A model generated the notes under the pieces. It searched no databases. It saw only the letters and a program-made list of their open reading frames with translations, and had not been told where the DNA came from. Positions 21,043-30,748 of a DNA stretch of 64,000 bases are shown here, piece by piece. Location of the stretch: positions 124,001 through 188,000 of the forward strand of contig JAIVFH010000043.1 of assembly GCA_025765595.1 (NCBI GenBank). The letters run 5' to 3'. The stretch is from Obelidium mucronatum. Taxonomy: Eukaryota > Chytridiomycota > Chytridiomycetes > Chytridiales > Chytriomycetaceae. The first letter of the stretch is position 1. Each line of letters starts with the position of its first letter. The position numbers and the translations under genes are program-made.

Positions 21043-21612
21043 TTATAGGCTATTGAATATATGGAGTAACCTCAGGCCGATCTTGAACTTCAAGGTGTTG
21101 GGGTGGCCAGTGTCAGAAGAGGTGCGAGTGTCACATTCAAGCTTCCAAGCAAGAACAGCACCTTGATAGGCAGCTTCGAGTTCTTGTTTGCAGCTTTCAT
21201 GGCGACGCTCAGCAAAAGTCTCGAGTTCCTCAATGGACATGTTATCCACGTCTACGGTATTGAGAGCGTGGAATCTACCATATATTTCAGAAGTTGATGC
21301 GACCGGAAGAACGGTTGGTGCGGTATCAACAGCGTCGGCGCTAACCACTATTGCTGTTCTTGCTTCCAAATTAGGGACTTCACTGCCTGGATTTCCGCCC
21401 ACAGGGTTCACTTCACCATGAAGAAGAATAATTGCAGGTACTGGATGGGAGTATGGTGGCGGGAGCCACAGCCGTGTGGGATCGTTAGGGTTGACGAAAT
21501 TATCCGCAAACCGGTTCTGCTGAGCTTGAGATGGAGTCGCTTCAGCTGGATTATCGAAACCAGTTACTGATTGGCCTTCAACCATAGTGGCGGCCACCAA
21601 GAGGCTGAACAT
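21043..21612 (-). CDS. Small secreted-type LE/HD family protein (copy B)
   Basis: 189-aa intronless frame beginning MFSLLVAATMVEGQSVTGFD (probable signal peptide). It shares RFADNFVNPNDPTRLWLPPP and the module NMSIEELETFAERRHESCKQ with copy A. It differs mainly in the middle (Val/Ala-rich) and has a longer C-terminus, because copy A stops earlier. The 3' flank retains the uninterrupted version of the Ty3 target site. The two copies form a tandem head-to-tail pair about 1.15 kb apart, consistent with recent unequal duplication. Confidence 0.75.
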   Translation of the reverse strand: MFSLLVAATMVEGQSVTGFDNPAEATPSQAQQNRFADNFVNPNDPTRLWLPPPYSHPVPAIILLHGEVNPVGGNPGSEVPNLEARTAIVVSADAVDTAPTVLPVASTSEIYGRFHALNTVDVDNMSIEELETFAERRHESCKQELEAAYQGAVLAWKLECDTRTSSDTGHPNTLKFKIGLRLLHIFNSL

Positions 21613-21841
21613 GATGCTGTGTTTTGGTAGTTTTCGTTTTGTTGAAAACTACTAATATTACTAATGGCGAACCGTGTTGAACTGAACAACGGCTCAGCAC
21701 CCAAAAAATCATATCTCGTCAAATTCTTGGAAAGAAAAGGGCGAGCATTGTACTTTTACTTTTTATTTCTTACAACCAACAGCCCCGATTAGCTTACGCC
21801 AAAGCACATTCAAAATTTGCGACAATACAGAAAGGAAGCAA

Positions 21842-22402
21842 CTATTCGCCAGAGGCGGTTGAGTCCCGAGGATTCTCTGCCACCCAAGAACGCATAAATT
21901 GATCATACGCTTCCTCCAGATCCATTCGACAGGATTTATGTCGCTTATTTGAAAAGTCTTCAAGCTCCTCAATACTCATTGCCTCGACTTCGTCGTCAGT
22001 GATTTGACGGAACCGCTTGTAGATGGTAGATGGTGTCGTTACGGTTGGCATAGCATGCTGTGGAGGGGTTGGGGGTGTATCTGTTCGCGTTTGCGTTATT
22101 GGGTTTGCACGCTCTCGTAAGGACATGGGGGATGACACCATTGACTCCAGTGGCGGGCCCTGATCAGCCGATATCACAACTGCAGTAGATTCTGTAGAAG
22201 AAGTTATGGAAAGGGGTGGAAGCCAGATTGTTGTCCTGTTGGTTGGGTGAAGGAAGCAAGTGGGAATCCCTCCCACCGAGGATTCAGGAACATCCGAGTC
22301 GATGTAGAGAGAATTGCTAGCGGGGTGTTCAGATTCTGTATGTTGAATGCTGTGGTTTGCAGAAGCCTCGAGCATCGCGGCAGCTACGAGAAGGATAAAC
22401 AT
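21842..22402 (-). CDS. Small secreted-type LE/HD family protein (copy C, diverged)
   Basis: 186-aa frame from MFILLVAAAMLEASANHSIQ, a signal-peptide-like start similar to copies A and B. A Thr/Pro/Ser-rich middle follows, with a TTIWLPPL box equivalent to TRLWLPPP. Near the C-terminus comes STIYKRFRQITDDEVEAMSI and then EELEDFSNKRHKSC. Spacing and order match copies A and B, but identity outside the boxes is low. It is the first gene of the minus-strand tandem series 22402 to 19936. Function unknown. Confidence 0.72.
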   Translation of the reverse strand: MFILLVAAAMLEASANHSIQHTESEHPASNSLYIDSDVPESSVGGIPTCFLHPTNRTTIWLPPLSITSSTESTAVVISADQGPPLESMVSSPMSLRERANPITQTRTDTPPTPPQHAMPTVTTPSTIYKRFRQITDDEVEAMSIEELEDFSNKRHKSCRMDLEEAYDQFMRSWVAENPRDSTASGE

Positions 22403-22849
22403 TCCAGACTTATAGACTTATGTAAGCCTTTTTTTTTGTCGTCTGAAAATGTCATCAAATAAAAACACACAGCAGTCACCATTGGTTTATTTTTACGCCT
22501 ATTTAAGTGTTTGTGTTTGTTGAGATTCGCCCGTTGCTTTGGTATCTTTCTACCATTAAATGAATTATAATTACCAATAATTAGTTAATCAACAATCTGC
22601 TGCAGAAAGTTCATGTTTGTTGGCGCTTGTACTAGCACTTGTGACTGTTGGCGCTGTAGACCGGCGGCGCTGAGAAGTGTGTCAAACCCTGTTTTACGTT
22701 GTAAAGGAAAATTTTGTTCACAACTGGTTGGTGAAGCACCCGCAACAAGGGGCGTAGAAGTCTAAATGATGTTCCCGATTTATTAAATATTACTAGCTTA
22801 TCAATACTGCTCTGCCAAATTGAAATAAAAGAAAGGAATGGTCCTAATA
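22403..22849. other. Intergenic, nothing clear
   Basis: AT-rich DNA between two minus-strand genes. A short minus-strand open stretch at about 22590-22680 (Gln/Ala-rich) could be a decayed fragment, but I cannot support a gene. Confidence 0.4.
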
Positions 22850-23644
22850 TCACTGCTCATCTTGCGTTGAAGGTTCCTCAGCAGAAGCCGCAACAGGCTC
22901 AATTACCCCACCCTCCACACTCTCCCGACGCAATGCCGCCTCAGCCGCTTGCCGGTCTTCCCTTGACTGTTCTCTTAATATCCGGAGCCTCTCCCGTTCT
23001 CGCCAGTCTGCGAGCAAGGCATCATGTTGTTCTTGCAACTTGTCATTGTTCCTCATCACCTTTTCATGCTGCTTGACAGCGATACGTTCAAGCTGTGTAA
23101 TATCCAAATCAGTTAAATCCATTTCGCTGTTTGGGCTTTCAGAATGACTTCGTGGCAGCTCGTCCAAGGCGATTTGACCGCTGTTTTCGACATCTTCATC
23201 ATCCCTCCCACTTAATCTCTCCACAGGTTGGACATCCCGCATCACATCCAGCTGATGTCGCTGCCGCGCTGTATTTAGTTCTGCGAGAGAATGGGCGGCT
23301 TCAAGGATATCCTGGTCGATTAGAGGTAAAGATTGAGAAGCATCTCCATTTCCGAGAGATGCTGATGACGAGGGTTGAAGCGAAAGCGGATGCTGTGGGA
23401 TAGGGTACGCTGTTGGCACAGGAAGTGGAAGTACAAAACGTGAAGGATGTGTATAGTTCACAAAGAGGGGGGATATCGAGCTTGAGCTGCTATTGCTACT
23501 TGTTGACATGACAGTTTGACTCGATGGGGTAATTTGATACACAGGCTGTGCCATTGGACGTGGATGAGCTGACGATTGAGTTGAAGATGAGGACTGGAAT
23601 TCTTCGTGCGGTCGCGGATGTGGTGGTGAGGATCCGGGACTCAT
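22850..23644 (-). CDS. LE/HD hairpin family protein, 'DLDIT' subtype with extended coiled coil
   Basis: 264 aa from MSPGSSPPHPRPHEEF. The N-terminal half is Ser/Pro/Gln-rich and disordered. From about residue 190 comes MDLTDLDITQLERIAVKQHE, then a charged helix with DKLQEQHDALLADWRERERL and more Arg/Glu-rich helix, probably a coiled coil. The module matches the 4112-4663 gene and, more loosely, the rest of the family. There is no signal peptide, unlike its neighbours A-C. An upstream in-frame ATG at 23692 follows a lysine run and looks less likely as the start. Confidence 0.68.
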   Translation of the reverse strand: MSPGSSPPHPRPHEEFQSSSSTQSSAHPRPMAQPVYQITPSSQTVMSTSSNSSSSSISPLFVNYTHPSRFVLPLPVPTAYPIPQHPLSLQPSSSASLGNGDASQSLPLIDQDILEAAHSLAELNTARQRHQLDVMRDVQPVERLSGRDDEDVENSGQIALDELPRSHSESPNSEMDLTDLDITQLERIAVKQHEKVMRNNDKLQEQHDALLADWRERERLRILREQSREDRQAAEAALRRESVEGGVIEPVAASAEEPSTQDEQ

Positions 23645-24389
23645 GGTTTTTTGGTGTGAGTGCTTTTTTTTTTTGGGGCCAACCAGACGCAAAAAGGGAA
23701 TTTCTCACTTTTCCGTTCAACGAATCGCCAAAAACTAATTGCTTCACAAACGCCTAAGACCTGATTGTATATGCTTGCAGATTTACTCTTTTTATTTTTG
23801 AACGTGGAGGAGTCTCGGGTTTACCTCCTTTTTATTGACTAGGAGGCATGTAATATATCACGATTCTCAGCTGAATGGTGCGCCTGAACGTTTCGCATAA
23901 GCATGAACAAATTATTCAAAATATGTGCTTGTATCTTTTTGGAATGTAGCCCTTATGTAACGCATTGTAACATGACTCATCTCCCCGAATCAACGAATGA
24001 AATCGGAAGCCTGATTCAGATGAGTAAATCTGAAATGACACCATCATACAAGATACATGCCGAAGTTTACGCCTCTTGCTTTTCCAAAATTTCCGAACTC
24101 TTGCATCAAATTGTGTATTATTTACTCACCTCCTTGTGTCCAAAAAACTTGCAATATGAATCCTTAAACTTAAGCTCCGGCATACTTCGCCCTTTCAATC
24201 TCCTTGAAGAACTATTTTCTGTTTTAAACAATTATTATAATATCACAATATCCCAATTCTTTAATTTGTAAAAGCGATAGACAAACGAAACAAAACCAAT
24301 GCTACATTATTGCATTTAAAGAAGATAAATTTAAAAGTATAGTAATTCTGGTAATTCTCACGCGCGATAAGTAAACGGGTGCCTTTTCA
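23645..24389. other. AT-rich spacer with a doubtful plus-strand ORF
   Basis: A 122-aa frame at 23903-24271 (plus, from MNKLFKICACIF) is compositionally AT-rich and matches nothing I recognise. It may be chance or a fast-evolving small gene. The rest shows no coding signal. Confidence 0.3.
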
Positions 24390-24851
24390 CTAATCAGTCG
24401 AGCGGCCAAACTTCCTTGATTTTAGTATAACGTCTGTCATTCGGATATTTTCTTGAACTTGAAGAAACTTTTCATCAAGTGCGGACAGTGTTCCAGGTAC
24501 CTGTTTCAAGAGTGGCGGCGGTTGGCTGGCGCGTGGATGTTTTGGGAACCTTGTGATAATACTTGGCACTTTTTGCGTGCTGGATTCTGAATTCCCTTTT
24601 TTCGATTCCAAGCACTTCAAAGGTGTTCTATATGCTGATGAGTCCTTGAGCTTGCGTTGTTGTTGTTGTTGTTGCGATCGTCGTTGCTGGGTTCTCTTTT
24701 CCTTGTCAAGAGTCGATCGCATTTCGTTCATGATTTGGTCGTGGAACGGCTGAAGTCTAGCACGATCTGAATACACCTTGAGCTCTGATTCGATTTCAAG
24801 GTAAAAGAGGTCAAGGTCGGACGGGATCACGTTATTGATGGTGGTGTTCAT
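24390..24851 (-). CDS. LE/HD hairpin family protein, 'IPSD' subtype
   Basis: 153 aa from MNTTINNVIPSDLDLFYLEI. Here the conserved module is at the N-terminus: YLEIESEL..., then DRARLQPFHDQIMNEMRSTL. A Gln/Arg-rich coiled region follows (QQRRSQQQQQQRK), with a basic Ser/Pro tail. The same IPSD..(V/L)..LEIE opening occurs in the genes at 27159-28168 and 29127-30149, which place it with them as a subtype. It lies head-to-head with the inositol polyphosphate kinase gene (146 bp between starts), so a shared promoter is possible. Confidence 0.65.
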   Translation of the reverse strand: MNTTINNVIPSDLDLFYLEIESELKVYSDRARLQPFHDQIMNEMRSTLDKEKRTQQRRSQQQQQQRKLKDSSAYRTPLKCLESKKGNSESSTQKVPSIITRFPKHPRASQPPPLLKQVPGTLSALDEKFLQVQENIRMTDVILKSRKFGRSTD

Positions 24852-24996
24852 TTGCGGTTCTTCTAAATTTCGGAACACTCTCAAATAATCATGTCAAATA
24901 ACAAACACGTTCCGCCACAAATTCTTGAGATTAATGCGCGAATTTATTTATTCTGCTGTTAACTATTTACTTCCGTTTTCTTTTTTATGGAGTGGA

Positions 24997-25847
24997 ATGT
25001 CTCTTGAAATCTTTGAACATCAAGTTGCTGGACATGAGCAATCGCTCTTCCGTGTAGTACGTTCAAGGATAGAGTCGACAACATCAACATCATCAAATGA
25101 TTCGAAAGAACCCACAATACTTGCGAAAGCAGTGGGATCGCCGGAAGCCATTGAGGCTCTCTTTTACAAACAAGCAGCAAATCAGTGCATCTCGCGGTTC
25201 ATTCCAAAGTTCATCACCATCGCCCAATGTCTAGTTCCATCGACTGGAAAAGAAACATCTTGTGTGTTGATGGAGAATGTTCTTGATGGCATGTCAAACC
25301 CATCAATCATCGATGTCAAGCTTGGCACCAGATTGTACGGAAGGGAAGCGACGGAAGCGAAGCAGCTGCGGATGGAAGAACAGGCCAGGATAACTACATC
25401 GGGAGAAACTGGACTTCGAATCTGTGGAATGAAGGTAAACCATCGTTGCGTATCGCGAGAGTTAAACGATAAAGTGCACCTACAAGAAAACAGGTTTTTC
25501 ATCCTGTCGAGGGACAATATAAACACTATACTAGAGAATATGGGCGGTCTCTGACGGTGGAAACGTTACTTGATGGATTCCGAGAGTTTTTCAGTCAAGT
25601 AGGAGATTCTCATCGCCAGTCCTTGATCATACAGCAATGCATCACTCAATTAAAGGAGATTCTTGATGTTGTTAAAGCCACGGAATGCCGCCTTTATGCA
25701 TCATCAATTCTAATGGCATTCGATGGAGCTGACGTTCGAGTTAAACTCATTGATTTTGCGCATTCTTATTTCTGCGACGGCGATGGAGTTGATGAAAGTG
25801 CCATCTTTGGTCTTTTGTATTTAATACGAATTTTGTTGGAATTATGA
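24997..25847 (+). CDS. Inositol polyphosphate kinase (IPMK/IP6K family)
   Basis: Two exons, 24997-25434 and 25494-25847 (59-nt GT-AG intron, phase 0), about 263 aa. The family signature P-x3-D-x-K-x-G appears as PSIIDVKLGTRLYG (near residue 107). TSGETGLRICGMK, split by the intron before VFHPVEGQYKHYTREYGRS, is the usual core. The C-terminal metal/ATP motif is SSILMAFDG...VKLIDFAHSY, and the sequence ends FGLLYLIRILLEL. The family phosphorylates inositol phosphates (for example IP3 to IP5 or IP6 to IP7) in the cytosol and nucleus. The N-terminal FEHQVAGHEQSLF fits the usual QVxGH start. Size favours IPMK/Arg82 or a small IP6K, but which one cannot be decided here. Confidence 0.9.
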
Positions 25848-26311
25848 GTGATGAAAGGTGATGATGTATTTCATTAAATTTTTTGTTTTTTGGAGTTTTT
25901 GGGACATGTAAAAAATTCTGTGAAATATGTGCGTAACAAAAAATATGGCAATCGGAAATCAACGAGTGGCCTGACCTCGCTCCCAACCTCCCCCGCAACC
26001 TCCCCTTCCAGCCCCACCCATAATTTGAAACCACCGCAATAGTGGTTGTATGCCTAGTGCTTAGGCATGTGCTTTGGTGAGTATTGCTACTCTTTAGATA
26101 GTTGGTAGTGTCTATGGAACTACGCTTATCTGCCATGCCTACCAGACTCCTAGGCCCGTATGCCCACTTAGGTTCCTGCATCCATCCGCGCACTATTGAT
26201 CTATATGTCTGTGTCTTGTTATCCTGGTTTGCAGGATGTCGCGAAACCCTAATGCGTTTTGCTCAAAGCACATTTTCGATCTCGATCCCTCTTCACGACG
26301 AACCCAAAAAA
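25848..26311. other. Intergenic, no gene seen
   Basis: Spacer between the kinase gene and the next small gene. A possible short intron (gtgtcttg...tttgcag ending near 26233) suggests a 5' UTR exon of the downstream gene. Confidence 0.35.
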
Positions 26312-26794
26312 ATGCAAGCGGCCATTGGTTGTGTCGACACCAGCGCTTGCCCCCAAGTTGTGGATGCGCACCAATACTTGCTCGACGCTCTGGCGCTGTT
26401 TCCCAGCGATGACGGGCAACGAAACAACATTGCTGCTGACGCTGAAGACGCTGGCGAGGCGCAATTGGTGCGGCTGGTTGTCGCCCATCGATCGTTCAGG
26501 AAGTCGCTAAGGGCGCTGCAAAGCACTGGCCGCTGCACAGGCCTCGTAAAGCGGCTCTCTGCGCGATTGCCTCGCGCTCTATCATCAAACGCTTCGAGCC
26601 GTGCTTCGTCGCCAAGCGCCCATTCGTCGATCGGCAATGAACTGGGTGGATCTGCAGAAATACCCTCCGACGAGGAACTCGCCGAACTCGAACGGATTGC
26701 CATTTTAAAGGCTCCAAAAGACCGTCTCCGTTTGCAAGCCAAACACGACAAAATAGTGGCTCAAATGAAGCGTTTACTCCTTCTTGGGTTATAA
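26312..26794 (+). CDS. LE/HD hairpin family protein, 'LFP' subtype
   Basis: 160 aa from MQAAIGCVDTSACPQVVD. It has the three boxes typical of this subtype: AHQYLLDALALFPSDDG near the N-terminus, a basic middle box (AHRSFRKSLRALQSTGR), and the C-terminal module SDEELAELERIAILKAPKDR plus LRLQAKHDKIVAQMKRLL. This is the cleanest example of the module: two predicted amphipathic helices separated by KAP. Four relatives lie in tandem at 42.1-46.3 kb on the other strand. No catalytic residues or localisation signals are seen. An upstream extension of the frame exists, but the boxes start after 26312. Confidence 0.72.
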   Translation: MQAAIGCVDTSACPQVVDAHQYLLDALALFPSDDGQRNNIAADAEDAGEAQLVRLVVAHRSFRKSLRALQSTGRCTGLVKRLSARLPRALSSNASSRASSPSAHSSIGNELGGSAEIPSDEELAELERIAILKAPKDRLRLQAKHDKIVAQMKRLLLLGL

Positions 26795-27158
26795 ACCTGT
26801 TGTACCCAAATTGTGTATTCTTACTCCTGTATAATAAAACGAACGTATCTTGTTGAGTTGCGACCAATTCCAAAACGAACATCATCATTTCTATTTTGCA
26901 CTATGATACAAACAGAACCAGAATTAAGCGCTTCAATCTCGTTGAATGGCATCCAAAAGATTTTCCTGTCGACGCCACAGTTGAGATTTGAGAATAATAC
27001 GAAAGGAGTGTACTTGAACTCACCATCAGCCGCTTATTTTGTGCCTTTTCCCTGGCCGCTTCACACACCGTCATGAGCTGTTAAAGAGGAGATTCGTTTG
27101 GTGAAACGCGCCAAGGAATTTAATTATTGTGAGATACTATACCTGATTCCTGTCTGCT
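26795..27158. other. Intergenic, nothing clear
   Basis: Contains AATAAA near 26832. A short plus-strand frame (26903-27076) is not supported by any motif. Confidence 0.35.
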
Positions 27159-28168
27159 TCACAGCAGCACATATCCCGCAACTCCAGTCCCATCCGAATC
27201 AGCTGAAACAACAGAGTTTCTCGACTTTTCAAATCTGTTGAAAATGCTTGCTCCTATTATTTTTTTAATCCATGATATTGCCTTAGTCAAAGAAATCCAT
27301 AGTTTCGATACCTTGAATACTCTGCACATATCTTCAACGATTCGAAACGCTTTCCTTGAATCAAGTGATGGAATTTTGTGAAGCGACTCCTTGAAAAATT
27401 CCACCGAAGGAATATCTCGTGATCCGATATTGACAATACTATCAAGATCTTGATGATGTTGTGGTGGCTGAGATTTTTCTATGAGAATGTCAAGAACGTA
27501 GTCCTGCAATACATTAACGTTAAACATGCACACATCTTAATTAAAAAAAAGCTCAACCAAATGCCGTCGATTTTCAGTGTCCACTCGTTCAGTGATTTCA
27601 AGGGCATGGAATCGGTCCAACGTGTTGCACAAGTCAAACATTTGGTATTTCGCGTGTATCATTTTTAGAAACTTCTTTTTAATGAGTAGGAGATCTGTTT
27701 CGTTGCAATGTTGCTTGCGTAAGCAGAAATTAGGATAGACTGTATTGTCAAAAAGCCAAGTAGCAAAAAAAATGAGGGGTATCATTTCTTCTTACCTGCA
27801 TCATATCAGCATAGACGTCGATCCACTCGCATTTATCAAGAGATGGGAGTTGCTTCAGTGCCATCCGCGCTGGCTCTATCCAAGGTTCTCCAAACTTGGC
27901 TGCGCAACTATCCACAAAAAATGCTTCTGGTGCCGGGGGGATCCTCCGAGTTTCTGAACCAGAAGACGCAGAAGCAGCAGTAACTGTTTTTTAGCTTCTC
28001 CGCAGCCAGCTCCGCTCTGAGTTCAACAAGCATTGCATCATGTGCTGCTTGGTACAGTTCTTTGTTCATGGTGGCATTCAGCTGCCTCGATTTCGAGATA
28101 CGCAACTTCTTCGTCGGATGGAATCGGCTCATTGTCCGATGGCAAGGCTGTACCAACATCCAATTGCA
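27159..28168 (-). CDS. Multi-exon LE/HD hairpin family protein, 'IPSD' subtype
   Basis: The start MQLDVGTALPSDNEPIPSDE at 28168 leads into EEVAYLEIE. One extra base at 28085-28086 (CC run) breaks the frame before LYQAAHDAMLVELRAELAAE. Another coding stretch (APEAFFVDSCAAKFGEPW...LPSLDKCEWIDVYADMMQ) ends at a gtaaga donor near 27796. A second exon encodes DLLLIKKKFLKMIHAKYQMF and DLCNTLDRFHALEIT. The last encodes SVEFFKESLHKIPSLDSRKA, then VEDMCRVFKVSKLW, ending at 27159. The last two blocks recur in the plus-strand gene at 29127-30149. Exon joins are uncertain. Function unknown. Confidence 0.5.
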
Positions 28169-28241
28169 TTTTCTTGTTATAATAACGTCAATTCAACCAA
28201 AAGAAAAACAGGCAAGCCCAAAGACACATTAATTTTATTTT

Positions 28242-28607
28242 TTAAAGCGCTGCAACAACGGCAGCAGAAACAGCAAGAATAAGCGTGATTGGCGCCCATA
28301 CTGCCCGCTCCTTCTTGCCCGGTGTTATCACATTCAAAACAACACCCACAGAAAACAGAGCGACAACGAGCCCTTGAACAACTGCAAAATCTCCTACCCG
28401 TAATGCTCGCAGCCAGACAATTGCACCCACGGCAAAGCATATTAGCTGATTGACAATGAGTACGGTCCGTCTGTTTTTGGGGAGGACTCCCGCCCATGGC
28501 GTATTCCCCCAGGGCATTCCAATTGTGAGGCACACATGGAAAGCAATGACGACGAGGAAAATTGAAAAGATTGCGGCAAAAATTAATAATATTGTTGAGG
28601 TTTCCAT
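28242..28607 (-). CDS. Small four-helix membrane protein, bacterial-like
   Basis: Intronless 121-aa frame from METSTILLIFAAIF with four hydrophobic helices. After the first helix comes CLTIGMPWGNTPWAGVLPKN, and before the last comes a conserved-looking VITPGKKERAVWAPITLIL. The pattern (G-x-PWG...G.LP...R at the start, TP..KER..WAP at the end) recalls small uncharacterised membrane proteins common in actinobacteria and other bacteria (family memory, not searched). It has no intron in an intron-rich region and sits between two paralogous genes transcribed away from it, which would suit acquisition or duplication-driven capture. No biochemical role is known to me. Confidence 0.65.
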   Translation of the reverse strand: METSTILLIFAAIFSIFLVVIAFHVCLTIGMPWGNTPWAGVLPKNRRTVLIVNQLICFAVGAIVWLRALRVGDFAVVQGLVVALFSVGVVLNVITPGKKERAVWAPITLILAVSAAVVAAL

Positions 28608-29126
28608 TTTTTTTATATTCATTATTTCTTTGGTTCCTTTGCCACTTCAAATCATAAATTTTCTGAATTTATCATCATGTTCAAAGCCCCATGAAAAAAA
28701 ATCAAGCCCATGTGCCTTTTCACACTCTATTTCCGTAGGATTTTGATAATTGATGCCTGTTGTTTGACAGTTGTGAGAACAATCTTGTTTTCTAGATTCT
28801 CACGAGCGATATCAAACGCCAACAGCAACTGTATGAGTTTTAGGAGAGAGATAATTTTAGTCAATGACTATCCCCCGGCTAGCAACACTTAACGCTATTT
28901 CTGTCTTGACTCAGACATGTAGTTATGAGGTTCTTAAGTTCAAAAATCCGGCTTCTGAAGTTTGGTTACGTTTGACCGGGCGGTTATTGAAACCGTGGTC
29001 TGCTTTCTTTCACCACTAGGGGTTTGATTCCAGACTGCTGCTGTTTTATTCGGGACACTCTGTTATACTATCTGGAAAAATAATTTCTGAATTTATCATC
29101 ATCTTCGTCCAACCCAAAATACCAAA
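28608..29126. other. Intergenic, no gene seen
   Basis: Spacer between the small membrane-protein gene and the plus-strand paralogue. No supported reading frame. A tRNA-like patch at 28965-29035 does not fold as a cloverleaf. Confidence 0.4.
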
Positions 29127-30149
29127 ATGAGTGAAACCCGCCACTCTGGATCAATTACGGATTCTCCGCGGCCTTCAAATAGTTCCCAGCAGAGCACACC
29201 ATGTACATTGAATTCTTCAGAAGACTGCAACAGCTATACCCTTGAGCCGATTCCAAGCGACGAAGAAGTGTTCTGGCTAGAAATTGAAGCAGGTCTCGAA
29301 GTGTACAAACACAGACAAGAAAGCCAAGATAAATATGAAGCAATATTAGCCCAAGTTCGTTGTGAACTGGAAGAGGAGAAGCGACAACGGGCCACAATCG
29401 AGGCTCTACGACATTCATTAGAACACACCAGAGCAGCTTTGAAACGTCTTCCTTCCCTCCTACACTCTCCTTTGATTGACCAATATGTGACACTAATTCT
29501 GGTGATGACGTTATTTTTCCTTACATAAGGCAAATGTCCTCAAATGTCACCACAATTTCCAACGATTTCCACCAAACACAGATGCAGTCAGAAGAAAAAA
29601 GCCCCACCATCATCAAAAAGGGCTTTTTAAGAGCCTTTGCCGCAAAGCACGATATGCTAAATAGCTGCAATCTATTGGATCGACATGACGCTCTTGAAAT
29701 CTTTGCAACCGCGGAAGAAACACATACGGATCTCTTGGTTTGATTCGTTGAACGCATTTTTTTGGCATTATATTGCATTAATGTTATTCTGTATTATTTT
29801 TGCATGTATTTAGCGACGTTCCTTTGAAATCGCATCTACTTCTGTTACTACTGCTTGCCCAACCTTTCGCTCAAGTTTCCAATATTCGAGTAAACCGAGT
29901 CTATCACACTTCAAAAAATTGGTCTTATCCATCCCCTCATTCTCATCTTCTCTTGAATCGTCACAAGCGATTGTTGACGACTTTTGTCGCGTCTTTGTGG
30001 AATACGCCACCGTTGTGGCCACAACAACAACACCAACACAAAACAGCTCAGAACGAGAATCTATGGTCTTTGAAATGTTTCGACTTAAAAACCTCATGAT
30101 GGACACGTGTCTGAACAGTCAAGACAGAAAAAGCGTTGAGTGTTGTTAG
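29127..30149 (+). CDS. Multi-exon LE/HD hairpin family protein, 'IPSD' subtype (divergent partner)
   Basis: Starts MSETRHSGSITDSPRPSNSS. The first exon encodes PIPSDEEVFWLEIEAGLEVY, then DKYEAILAQVRCELEEEKR, a predicted coiled coil, to about 29490. A likely intron (gtgacac to ttacataag, about 29487-29528) is followed by TIIKKGFLRAFAAKHDMLNS and CNLLDRHDALEIF. A further exon has SSLESSQAIVDDFCRVFVEY. Each block aligns with one in the minus-strand gene at 27159-28168 in the same order, so the two are divergent paralogues flanking the small membrane-protein gene. Exon boundaries, especially the last, are uncertain. Function unknown. Confidence 0.5.
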
Positions 30150-30748
30150 CCGGGGTATTGTCATTGACTAAAATTATCTTAAACTGATACAGTTGCTTCT
30201 GGCTTTTGATATCGCGCGTGAAAATCCAGAAAACAAGATTATCATGGAAAGTTTGACAAGATTGTCTTCAATTTTGTTACTAATCCATCACAAACAACAG
30301 GCGTCAATTATCGAAATCCTACGGAAATAGATACTTTGTGTGAAAAGACAAATGATGGGCTTGTTTTTATCTTCCATCTTATCTTATAGTATACGTTTCT
30401 TTCCTTTAACCATGAGTCCATGAATCATCCATGAATCAATATTTATCTTAAAAAAATTGAACTTTCTGACACAGACGAAAACAAATAATCTTCTAGATAA
30501 TATCATACTTCTTTCATTAATGAGTCTTTTTTCTATTTATTGAGTTGTGACCGTGTTGCTTTCTGCCATGGTTTTCACAACTTCTCGTACCATGAAGCCA
30601 TTTGCACGGCAGCTGAACTGGCTTATCGAATTTTAGAATAAATTTAACTAGATCGCTTTTGCAAGGTTGGAACTATTAATTATTCTATTTAATAAAACAA
30701 ATAACTTGTGCCTTTTGAGTGCACCCCACCACGCACAACCAGCCAACC
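30150..30748. other. Promoter region of the SNF2-type gene, no gene seen
   Basis: AT-rich sequence without a supported frame, ending in AATAAAACAAATAAC and the ATG at 30749. Confidence 0.4.

Noticed and set aside
23903..24271. 122-aa plus-strand frame
   Set aside because: Very AT-rich with no domain, signal or paralogue. Kept only as a note on the spacer.
28965..29035. tRNA-like patch with ggggtttgattcc
   Set aside because: The B-box-like sequence is not followed by a pairing T-stem, and no acceptor or anticodon stems can be formed.
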